Shown one piece after another: positions 1 to 5,441 of a stretch of 11,080 bases of DNA (the stretch's first letter is position 1; each line of letters begins with the position of its first letter). Origin of the DNA: an uncultured Oscillochloris sp. (GTDB taxonomy: Bacteria > Chloroflexota > Chloroflexia > Chloroflexales > Chloroflexaceae). Both the position numbers and the translations under genes were made by a program. The notes below the pieces were generated by a model. It did not search any database, was not told the origin of the DNA, and saw only the letters and a list, made by a program, of their open reading frames with translations. The DNA lies in the NCBI GenBank assembly GCA_903877345.1, contig CAIRDL010000932.1:1-11080 (forward strand), in the 5' to 3' direction.

Positions 1-839
1 ATCAGCCCATCCAACGTGGCCGGGTTGAACGCCCCGACCAACAGTTCCATGTAACGCTGGAGTTCACCGGTCGCACGCAGATGTTCGAGATACCGGCTCA
101 GCGGCATGTTGGTCAGGGTGAGAAGTTTCGTGAAGCTGATGCCGTAGCGCGTCCACAGTTCGTGCCGCCACTCTTGCTCCAGGGCCGCTTGAGGCCGGGG
201 CAACACCGCCGCAAGCGGATTCGTGACGAGATTGAGCGTCAGGCCACCCGGTTGCCCATAGCCCAGTTCGTTGAAGCGCCGGAGGGCCGCAAGCGATTGG
301 GCAAAGACGCCGTCACCGCGCTGCGCGTCAGTGCCAACGGGGGTGTAATGCGGCAAGGAGGCCAGCACCTCGACGCCTTGTTCGGCCAGAAAGGCGGGCA
401 AATAGGCGTAGTTCGGCAGTTGCGTGATCGTCAGGTTGCAACGGTCAATCACCCGGCGACCCAAGGCACGCGCCCGTCGCACAATGGCGTCAAACTGCGG
501 GTGCAGTTCCGGGGCACCCCCGGTGATGTCCAGAGTCGGGATGTTGGCCTGTTCAAGCAGCGCCAGTGCGGCTTCAACCACCGCCGGGGCCATAACTTCG
601 CTGCGGTCAGGCCCCGCATCAACATGGCAATGCAGACAAGTCTGGTTGCAGCGCTTCCCGACATTGATCTCCAGCACGGCAATCGCTGGGGCGGCCCGCA
701 ACGGCCCCAGTCCATCCGCCGCCAAACGCTCGCTAAAACGCGGCACCGGCAGGGTGGCGAGAAGCTGACGCTGGGCTGCGGGCGAGGCCAAGGGGTGAGC
801 GCGTCGCTCCAAGGTCGGTATCAGTTTGATCGTAGGCAT
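1..839 (-). CDS. arsS: Radical SAM protein, ArsS-like (arsenosugar biosynthesis type), 3' end outside window
   Basis: The minus strand reads open from an ATG at 839 to the left edge: 279 complete codons, no stop. The radical SAM cluster motif is CNQTCLHC (Cys64, Cys68, Cys71), followed by HVDAGPDRS. Next come LDITGGAPELHPQF (about residues 103-116), VIDRCNLTI (130-138) and QRGDGVFAQSL (173-182). TLTNMPLSRYLEHL (241-254) belongs to the second, DUF3641-type half. This order matches the ArsS family (TIGR04167), proposed to transfer a 5'-deoxyadenosyl group to dimethylarsinate during arsenosugar synthesis; substrate here is inferred. Only the C-terminal part, expected to carry further Cys motifs, is missing. 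From memory many relatives have LPCY where this one has LPHY (162-165). The gene diverges from the thioesterase with a 91-bp gap. No arsM-like methyltransferase is visible; it may lie beyond the left edge. Family assignment is firm, arsenic role less so. Confidence 0.85.
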   Translation of the reverse strand, partial: MPTIKLIPTLERRAHPLASPAAQRQLLATLPVPRFSERLAADGLGPLRAAPAIAVLEINVGKRCNQTCLHCHVDAGPDRSEVMAPAVVEAALALLEQANIPTLDITGGAPELHPQFDAIVRRARALGRRVIDRCNLTITQLPNYAYLPAFLAEQGVEVLASLPHYTPVGTDAQRGDGVFAQSLAALRRFNELGYGQPGGLTLNLVTNPLAAVLPRPQAALEQEWRHELWTRYGISFTKLLTLTNMPLSRYLEHLRATGELQRYMELLVGAFNPATLDGL

Positions 840-852
840 AGGAAGTATTCTA
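840..852 (-). promoter_or_regulatory. Possible -10 element and leaderless start of arsS-like gene
   Basis: On the minus strand TAGAAT (852-847) lies 7 nt before the ATG at 839, and the bases between (ACTTCCT) hold no Shine-Dalgarno sequence. Transcription from such a -10 would begin at or next to the start codon, suggesting a leaderless message. No convincing -35 box is seen at 16-19 bp, so this is tentative. Confidence 0.35.
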
Positions 853-930
853 CAATGGAGCCACAGTGAGCGGATCAGCCGTTGCGGCAAAGGCGTGCTG
901 GCGTTACGCGCAACCATCAGTGGGGTTACT

Positions 931-1308
931 ATGGAGCATCGGGTCACGTACAAGATTTACTACGAGGATACTGACAGCCTGGGTGTGGTCTACTACGCCA
1001 ATTATCTTAAATATCTTGAGCGGGGCCGCACCGAGTATGTGGGTGCCCTGGGTCGCCCAATCCAAGACTGGAACCACGACGGATTCTACTTTGTGGTCTA
1101 CGCCCTCACGATGAAGTTTAAGCAGGCGGCGAGTCTGGGCGATCTCATTGAGGTGGTTTCGACTTTCGTGCTCACCTCGGCCTACCGTGCTCGCTTCAGC
1201 CAACGCATTGAGTGTCGCGGCGAAACGCTGGTCGTGGCCGAGGTGGACATCGTCTGTGTCAACCCGCAGCGACAGTTGCGCGAATTCCCGCCCTTGGCAT
1301 CCGCATGA
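931..1308 (+). CDS. YbgC/FadM-type acyl-CoA thioesterase (hotdog fold)
   Basis: A 125-residue single-domain hotdog protein of the 4-hydroxybenzoyl-CoA thioesterase family. The signature YYEDTDSLGVVYYANYLKY (residues 10-28) is followed by ERGRTEYV (30-37). Asp15 aligns with the catalytic Asp18 of E. coli YbgC. Family members hydrolyse acyl-CoA thioesters in the cytoplasm; chain-length preference cannot be read here. The reading frame is open back to 826, but that extension overlaps the divergent arsS start and has no family similarity. ATG 931 is chosen because homology begins at once and a weak GGGG purine run lies at 922-925. It is slightly shorter at the C-terminus than E. coli YbgC (134 residues). 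There is no Tol-Pal operon context. It is probably transcribed alone; a poor TTGCGG/TACGCG pair at 882-910 is the only promoter-like sequence seen. Confidence 0.88.
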   Translation: MEHRVTYKIYYEDTDSLGVVYYANYLKYLERGRTEYVGALGRPIQDWNHDGFYFVVYALTMKFKQAASLGDLIEVVSTFVLTSAYRARFSQRIECRGETLVVAEVDIVCVNPQRQLREFPPLASA

Positions 1309-1310
1309 GG

Positions 1311-1436
1311 GATTGTAGAACCGCGTAGCCACACGAGCGTATGGTCTGACGCAAAGGCGCAAAGGCGCAAAGTATCTCGCTTTATTCAGCCTGACAGCGC
1401 TACTTCCTAAAATCTGCAATCTGCAATAAGGAAGCC
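1311..1436. repeat. Composite intergenic repeat region: GATTGTAGA, octamer array, AATCTGC heptads, RBS
   Basis: The gap holds three repeat parts in order. GATTGTAGA (1311-1319) begins 2 nt after the thioesterase stop. A run based on GCAAAGGC (two full copies plus GCAAAG) lies at 1351-1372, preceded by TCTGAC. Two AATCTGC heptads plus AAT lie at 1411-1427. The heptads run directly into AAGGAAG (1428-1434), the ribosome-binding site of the EamA gene. The same order of parts recurs at 9491-9680 before another gene, with the octamer array inverted. No T-run terminator is seen. Confidence 0.75.
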
Positions 1437-1871
1437 ATGCCCAATCTAAGCGCCCTGCCCTGGTGGATCTTCGCCCTGCTCTCAGCCGTGTTCGCCGCCC
1501 TGACGACCATTCTGGTGAAACTCGGTGTCGAGCAGGTCAGTTCGACCCTCGCCACGGCCATTCGCACCGTCGTAGTGCTCGGCATGGCGTGGCTCATCGT
1601 CGTCAGTCGGGGCGAACTGGCCCAACTCAGTCAACTCACCGCCCGAACGTGGTGGCTGCTCGGCCTTTCGGGCGTTGCCACCGGCCTCTCCTGGCTCGCC
1701 TATTTCCGGGCGCTTCAACTTGGCCCAACCGCCTATGTGGCAGCGCTTGATAAGAGCAGCACCGTGCTCATCGCGCTCCTCGCTTGGCTCGTCCTCCACG
1801 AAGCCACCGACTGGCGCGGTGCCCTTGGTCTCGGCCTCATTGTGGCGGGCACCCTGGTGCTCATCCGCTAG
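1437..1871 (+). CDS. Single-domain EamA/DMT-family membrane protein (COG2510-like)
   Basis: A 144-residue hydrophobic protein with five predicted membrane helices at about residues 10-29, 38-57, 72-91, 102-120 and 128-143. It represents one EamA repeat, about half the usual 10-helix DMT exporter, and resembles the stand-alone approximately 140-residue COG2510 proteins. IVAGTLVLIR at the C-terminus and AYFRALQLGPTAYVAALDKSS (split here as residues 88-108) are typical of the family. Such short forms would have to pair to make a transporter; substrate is unknown. The ATG is preceded by a strong AAGGAAG at 1428-1434. galT starts 8 nt after the stop, so the two are probably co-transcribed, and a sugar-related role is possible but not shown. 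The ribosome-binding site abuts a repeated heptad motif, so expression may depend on the inserted repeat. Confidence 0.85.
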   Translation: MPNLSALPWWIFALLSAVFAALTTILVKLGVEQVSSTLATAIRTVVVLGMAWLIVVSRGELAQLSQLTARTWWLLGLSGVATGLSWLAYFRALQLGPTAYVAALDKSSTVLIALLAWLVLHEATDWRGALGLGLIVAGTLVLIR

Positions 1872-1879
1872 AACAGCGT

Positions 1880-2926
1880 ATGGATCGCATGAATGACGCA
1901 GACCTCCAGGCGACCCCACACCGACGGCTCAATCAACTCACGGGCGAGTGGGTGTTCGTCTCGCCGCAACGGATGACGCGGCCCTGGCGCGGGTTGGTCG
2001 AAACGCCGCCCGCCGACCAGCGCCCTGCCTACGATCCGACCTGCTTTTTGTGTCCAGGGAACGAGCGAAGTGGCGGTGTCCGTAACCCCGCCTATCCCGG
2101 CACCTTTGTGTTTCAGAACGACTTCAGTGCGCTCCGCCCAGACCCGCCGGAGTTGCGCGATCATGCTGCCCCGTCGTTGCTCGTGGCCGAAGCCGAGCGT
2201 GGCCTCTGCCAAGTCGTCTGTTTTTCACCCCGGCACGACTTGACGCTGGCGGGCATGGAACTCCCTGCCCTGCGCGAAGTGGTTGCGACTTGGACGGCAC
2301 AGACGGCGGCTTTGGGGGCGCTCGACTGGGTGCGCCATGTCCAGATCTTCGAGAACCGTGGTGCCTTGATGGGGGCCAGCAACGCCCATCCCCACGGTCA
2401 AATCTGGGCCACCGAGCGCATCCCCAACGAGTCAGTCAAAGAACTCGCCCAACAACGCGCCTACACCACCGCCCACGCCGACTGTCTGCTCTGCACCTAT
2501 TTGGCGCTCGAACTCCAGCGCGACGAACGGATCATCGCCCAGAACGCCCATTTCGTGGCCCTCGTCCCCTTCTGGGCGGTCTGGCCCTTCGAGACCCTCG
2601 TACTTGCGCGGGCGCACCATGGGGCGCTGACCGACCTAGCTCCGGCGGAGCGTGACGGGCTGGCGGCGCTGCTGCGGCAACTGATTCGGCGCTACGATCA
2701 GCTTTTCCAGGTGCCGTTTCCCTATTCGATGGGCTTTCACCAGCGCCCAACCGACGGTGCGCCGTACCCTGAATGGCACCTGCACGCTCACTTTTACCCG
2801 CCCCTGTTGCGTTCGGCGACCATCCGTAAGTTTATGGTCGGCTACGAACTGTTGGGGCAACCCCAGCGCGACCTCACTCCCGAAGTCGCTGCCGCCCGTC
2901 TCCGCGCTTTGCCCGACAGCACCTAG
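1880..2926 (+). CDS. galT: Galactose-1-phosphate uridylyltransferase (class I)
   Basis: A Leloir-pathway enzyme that swaps UMP between UDP-glucose and galactose-1-phosphate through a uridylyl-histidine intermediate. The active-site motif NAHPHGQIWA is at residues 168-177; His172 corresponds to E. coli His166. CFLC (55-58) matches the zinc-site cysteine pair of bacterial GalT. The C-terminal half has FHQRPTDG (286-293) and EWHLHAHFYPP (298-308). From ATG 1880 the protein is 348 residues, the length of E. coli GalT; ATG 1889 (345 residues) is equally possible and has a weak GGA upstream. The frame is open to 1784, but that part overlaps the EamA gene and lacks similarity. It sits 8 nt after EamA with no promoter between, so translational coupling is likely. 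No galK or galE is in view. Confidence 0.95.
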   Translation: MDRMNDADLQATPHRRLNQLTGEWVFVSPQRMTRPWRGLVETPPADQRPAYDPTCFLCPGNERSGGVRNPAYPGTFVFQNDFSALRPDPPELRDHAAPSLLVAEAERGLCQVVCFSPRHDLTLAGMELPALREVVATWTAQTAALGALDWVRHVQIFENRGALMGASNAHPHGQIWATERIPNESVKELAQQRAYTTAHADCLLCTYLALELQRDERIIAQNAHFVALVPFWAVWPFETLVLARAHHGALTDLAPAERDGLAALLRQLIRRYDQLFQVPFPYSMGFHQRPTDGAPYPEWHLHAHFYPPLLRSATIRKFMVGYELLGQPQRDLTPEVAAARLRALPDST

Positions 2927-2950
2927 CGTTCAGAGGCGCTCTAGGATTTT
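2922..2950 (+). terminator. Weak hairpin with T-run after galT (possible terminator)
   Basis: CCTAG (2922-2926) pairs with CTAGG (2941-2945); CG/CG adds two pairs across a 2-nt bulge, and TTTT follows at 2947-2950. The left arm overlaps the galT stop codon. The stem is short, so termination strength is doubtful. Confidence 0.35.
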
Positions 2951-2982
2951 GTCGTGCGCTGTCACTACCGTTGCCCTGGGCA

Positions 2983-3011
2983 TTGACACCCTATGGGCCT
3001 AGTGTTACGAT
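2983..3011 (+). promoter_or_regulatory. Sigma70-type promoter of the Rrf2 regulator
   Basis: TTGACA (2983-2988) and TACGAT (3006-3011) are separated by 17 bp: a perfect -35 box and a four-of-six -10 box at ideal spacing. Transcription would start near 3018, giving a leader of about 38 nt that contains the AAGG ribosome-binding site at 3046-3049. Confidence 0.75.
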
Positions 3012-3017
3012 AGGCTC
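2995..3017. promoter_or_regulatory. Inverted repeat overlapping the -10 box (candidate Rrf2 operator)
   Basis: GCCTA (2997-3001) and TAGGC (3011-3015) form a dyad with a 9-bp centre; G2995/C3017 adds an outer pair. It spans the -10 element, a place where Rrf2 proteins commonly bind to repress their own genes. The autoregulatory role is inferred. Confidence 0.45.
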
Positions 3018-3055
3018 ATATTCTTACGCTGGCCGCTTTACAATTAAGGCTTCGT

Positions 3056-3496
3056 ATGCGGATCTCAAGCAAAGGCGACTATGGGCTCCGGGCGCTCTTC
3101 GATTTGGCGCAACACCTTGGGGAAGGTCCCGTGCAGAGCGAGGAAATCGCCACTCGCCAGGGCATTCCGGTCAATTATTTGAACCAATTGCTGATTATTA
3201 TGCGGCGCGCTGGGTTGATCGAGAGCCTGCGTGGGCCCCAAGGCGGGCACATGCTCGCCCGTTCGCCTGAGGCGATTTCACTCCTCGAAATTTTCACTGC
3301 CCTCGAAGGCCCCCTGCTCCCGACCGAACCTTCCCGCGAGGATCTGGTGCCCACGATGCCCGAAGACCACGATCTGGTCACTGAGGTCTGGACGACGCTG
3401 CGCAGCCGCATTGAGCAGATTCTCGCCGAACGTACCCTCGATGACCTCTGCCAACGTAAGCGTGAGCGGCTAGGCAATGTGATGTACTATATCTGA
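3056..3496 (+). CDS. Rrf2-family transcriptional regulator lacking the IscR cysteine triad
   Basis: A 146-residue Rrf2 protein. The N-terminal winged helix-turn-helix covers about residues 1-66: MRISSKGDYGLRALFDLA, IATRQGIPVNYLNQLL as recognition helix region, then the wing SLRGPQGGHMLAR (57-69). A dimerisation helix follows at about 106-126. Rrf2 members include IscR, NsrR and RsrR, which sense Fe-S status, nitric oxide or redox through three cysteines near residues 90-105, and cluster-free CymR. Here the only Cys is Cys132 near the C-terminus, so a classical cluster is unlikely. The ATG has AAGG 6 nt upstream. The gene stands alone under its own promoter with a dyad over the -10 box, which suggests autoregulation. 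No isc, suf or cys genes are adjacent, so its target and signal are unknown. Confidence 0.9.
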   Translation: MRISSKGDYGLRALFDLAQHLGEGPVQSEEIATRQGIPVNYLNQLLIIMRRAGLIESLRGPQGGHMLARSPEAISLLEIFTALEGPLLPTEPSREDLVPTMPEDHDLVTEVWTTLRSRIEQILAERTLDDLCQRKRERLGNVMYYI

Positions 3497-3507
3497 TTTC
3501 GAGTAAG

Positions 3508-3645
3508 GTTTCAGCTTAACCGTCTGCTTGCCACACCGCTCCCCTACTCCCGTTCTACACGGTTGTCTGTAGAACTGAAGTAAGGGAGCGATGTGTTTCT
3601 TGCGGCCTTGCGAGAGATCGTCAGACGGTCAAACCGGTCTGAAAC
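3508..3645. repeat. Long imperfect palindrome (hairpin element) 1
   Basis: Nested inverted repeats centre on 3560-3567. The inner arms GTTCTACA (3552-3559) and TGTAGAAC (3568-3575) match perfectly. Pairing continues outward to about 3532 and 3595 with 24 of 28 positions matched, including CGCTCCC/GGGAGCG. Further out are ACCGTCTG (3519-3526)/CAGACGGT (3622-3629) and GTTTCAG (3508-3514)/CTGAAAC (3639-3645), with the right side about 26 nt longer. It begins 11 nt after the Rrf2 stop. It could terminate both convergent genes or be a decayed miniature transposable element. Confidence 0.7.
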
Positions 3646-3647
3646 AT

Positions 3648-3763
3648 GGCAATAGCCCAGAAGGAACGCTGTCGCTCTGAGTGAAGCGAAAGGTTGCGGT
3701 CGGGATTCTTCGCTTCGCTCAGAATAACCAGACGCCTCACAGCGTTCCTTCTGCGGTATTGCC
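3648..3763. repeat. MITE-like palindromic element 2, 25-bp terminal inverted repeats
   Basis: The end segments 3648-3672 and 3739-3763 are inverted copies matching at 23 of 25 positions; the shared cores are CAGAAGGAACGCTGT and its complement. Inside lies a second inverted pair, CTGAGTGAAGCGAA (3677-3690) and TTCGCTTCGCTCAG (3709-3722), with 13 of 14 matched. No open frame encodes a transposase, so if mobile it is non-autonomous. It lies between convergent genes, directly beside palindrome 1, and ends 17 nt from the ligase stop codon. Confidence 0.7.
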
Positions 3764-3780
3764 CGCAATCTAAAAGCCCG

Positions 3781-5301
3781 CTACTTCAGCTCACGCTTCA
3801 AGATCTTCCCCGTCGCCGTCTTGGGCAGCGCCTCGCGGAACTCAATCGAGCGCGGGTACTTATAGGCGGCCAACCGCTCCTTGCAGTAGTCAATCAGCTC
3901 CTGCTCGTCAGCGTGCTGACCGGGCTTAAAGGCCACCACGGCCTTAATCTCTTCGCCCAAGGCGGGATCGGGCACCCCAATCACGGCAACCTCAGCCACG
4001 GCGGGGTGGGCGTAGAGAATCTCCTCGACCTCGCGGGGGTACACATTGAAACCGCCCCGAATGATCATATCCTTCACCCGGTCAACGATGAAGTAATAGC
4101 CCTCTTCGTCCATCTTCGCCAAGTCGCCGGTGTGGAACCAGCCGTGGCGGATGGCCTCAGCGGTGGCTGTCGGGCGCTTGTAGTAGCCCTTCATCACGTT
4201 ATGGCCGCGCACGACGATCTCGCCCATCTCACCCGGCGGCACCAGTTCGCCCGCCGCGCCCACCAGCTTCATATCCACACCCCAGAGCGGCGTGCCGATA
4301 CTGCCCGGCTTCGGGTCGCGGTGCCGATGGTTGAACGACGCGATGGGGGCAGTCTCCGAAAGCCCGTAGCCCTCCATGATCTTCACATTGTATTTCTTAT
4401 TGAAGGCCAACAGCACTTCTACTGGCATGGACGAACCACCGGAGATACAGAGCCGGAGCGAAGAGAGGTCGTACTTGCTCGCCTCGGGATGGTTCAGCAA
4501 GTAGAAGTACATCGTTGGCACGCCCGCAAAGTACGTGACTTTATCGCGCTGAATGATTTCCATCGCTTTGATCGGATCGAAGCGCGGCAACATCGTAATC
4601 GTGGCCCCGCCATAGACCAGCGCATTGAGCACACAGGTCTGCCCAAACGAGTGAAAAAGGGGCAGCACCGCGAGGCCGACCTCGTCAGGCTGCAAAAAGA
4701 GCAACTTCTCGACACCAACCATCGCGTTGAAAAACATGTTGAAGTGGGACAACTCGGCCCCTTTGGGTTGGCCGGTCGTGCCCGAGGTATACAGAATGAC
4801 AGCGGTATCATCCGACCCGGTGGGCACCAGTTCAAAGGTGGGTTGGTTCGCGGCCAGCAACTGATTGAAACCGAGCGTGTCGTCGGGCAGCGCGTTGGGA
4901 CTGCCAGGAGCCTGCACGACAATCAGGTGGTGGCAGGTCTGGGTATTGCGGAAGGCGGCGAGCGCCTCGGGCAGAAACCCTTCCCAGACGATAAGCACTT
5001 TGGCGTCGCTGTCATCAAGGTGGTACTGCACTTCATTGCGCTTGAAGAGCACGTTGAGCGGCACCACGGCGGCACCCGTTTTCAGGATGCCGTAGTAAGC
5101 AATGGCGAAGTGCGGCGTGTTCGGCAGCATCAACGCCACCTTATCGCCGTATGCTACGTCCAGGGCGGTCAGGGCATTGGCAAGCTTGTTGGCCGCACCG
5201 TTCAGTTCGGCGTAGCGAAGCTTCACGTCATCGAGCACCAAAGCCAGTTTGCCGGGGTCACGGCGGGCGCTCTGCTCTAGGATCACGGCGAGGTTCAGCA
5301 C
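3781..5301 (-). CDS. AMP-forming long-chain fatty acid-CoA ligase (FadD-like)
   Basis: A 506-residue member of the ANL adenylating family that activates a carboxylic acid with ATP and then forms the CoA thioester. The P-loop YTSGTTGQPKG is at residues 171-181, GYGLSETAP at 311-319, TGDLAK at 391-396 and the hinge DRVKDMIIRGGFNVYP at 407-422. The C-terminal catalytic lysine is Lys499 in TATGKILKREL. The length is normal for short bacterial FadD/medium-long chain ligases; exact acyl chain cannot be read. The start is GTG (5301-5299): a strong AAGGAG lies 6 nt upstream on the minus strand and the family N-terminus fits. Its promoter is near consensus. It diverges from the histidine kinase and converges on the Rrf2 gene. 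The long plus-strand frame opposite it is a shadow. Confidence 0.93.
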   Translation of the reverse strand: MLNLAVILEQSARRDPGKLALVLDDVKLRYAELNGAANKLANALTALDVAYGDKVALMLPNTPHFAIAYYGILKTGAAVVPLNVLFKRNEVQYHLDDSDAKVLIVWEGFLPEALAAFRNTQTCHHLIVVQAPGSPNALPDDTLGFNQLLAANQPTFELVPTGSDDTAVILYTSGTTGQPKGAELSHFNMFFNAMVGVEKLLFLQPDEVGLAVLPLFHSFGQTCVLNALVYGGATITMLPRFDPIKAMEIIQRDKVTYFAGVPTMYFYLLNHPEASKYDLSSLRLCISGGSSMPVEVLLAFNKKYNVKIMEGYGLSETAPIASFNHRHRDPKPGSIGTPLWGVDMKLVGAAGELVPPGEMGEIVVRGHNVMKGYYKRPTATAEAIRHGWFHTGDLAKMDEEGYYFIVDRVKDMIIRGGFNVYPREVEEILYAHPAVAEVAVIGVPDPALGEEIKAVVAFKPGQHADEQELIDYCKERLAAYKYPRSIEFREALPKTATGKILKRELK

Positions 5302-5307
5302 TGAACG

Positions 5308-5313
5308 CTCCTT
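5308..5313 (-). promoter_or_regulatory. Ribosome-binding site fixing a GTG start of the ligase
   Basis: On the minus strand AAGGAG (5313-5308) is 6 nt from the GTG at 5301. This near-perfect site supports the non-ATG start. Confidence 0.8.
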
Positions 5314-5346
5314 TATCTAGCTGCGGGAAGCACGGGGGTGAGTCCG

Positions 5347-5375
5347 ATTATAGGCGGCAGCAAGAGCGGCGTCAA
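5347..5375 (-). promoter_or_regulatory. Near-consensus sigma70-type promoter of the acyl-CoA ligase
   Basis: On the minus strand TTGACG (5375-5370) and TATAAT (5352-5347) are exactly 17 bp apart: five of six and six of six consensus matches. Transcription would begin near 5340, giving a leader of about 39 nt. Such a strong promoter suggests high basal expression unless repressed. Confidence 0.8.
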
Positions 5376-5406
5376 CCGGCATGCTTTAGCCGCCATGGTT
5401 GCCGTC

Positions 5407-5435
5407 TTGACTCCGCGCACCAACCCCGCTAGGAT
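5407..5435 (+). promoter_or_regulatory. Promoter of the histidine kinase, probable leaderless start
   Basis: TTGACT (5407-5412), a 17-bp spacer and TAGGAT (5430-5435) precede the ATG at 5442 by only 6 nt. The predicted transcription start falls on or next to the start codon. AGGA inside the -10 box could otherwise act as a Shine-Dalgarno sequence for a longer message, so the two readings compete. Confidence 0.6.
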
Positions 5436-5441
5436 TGCTTT

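Noticed and set aside
81..869. Plus-strand open frame of 262 codons
   Set aside because: It is antisense to the arsS-like gene, whose radical SAM motifs are unmistakable on the minus strand.
826..930. N-terminal extension of the thioesterase
   Set aside because: It overlaps the divergent arsS start region and lacks similarity; family homology starts at ATG 931.
904..1419. Minus-strand open frame of 171 codons
   Set aside because: It is antisense to the YbgC-type thioesterase and extends through simple repeats; no family is visible.
1784..1879. N-terminal extension of galT
   Set aside because: It overlaps the EamA gene in another frame, and the length from 1880 already equals that of E. coli GalT.
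3544..3768. Small minus-strand open frame of 74 codons
   Set aside because: It lies wholly within the two palindromic elements; its sequence reflects the repeats, not a conserved protein.
3694..5280. Long plus-strand open frame (528 codons) opposite the acyl-CoA ligase
   Set aside because: Its translation has no recognisable family and is rich in Arg, His and Gln, as expected of an antisense shadow of a GC-rich gene. The minus strand has all ANL motifs, a ribosome-binding site and a promoter.
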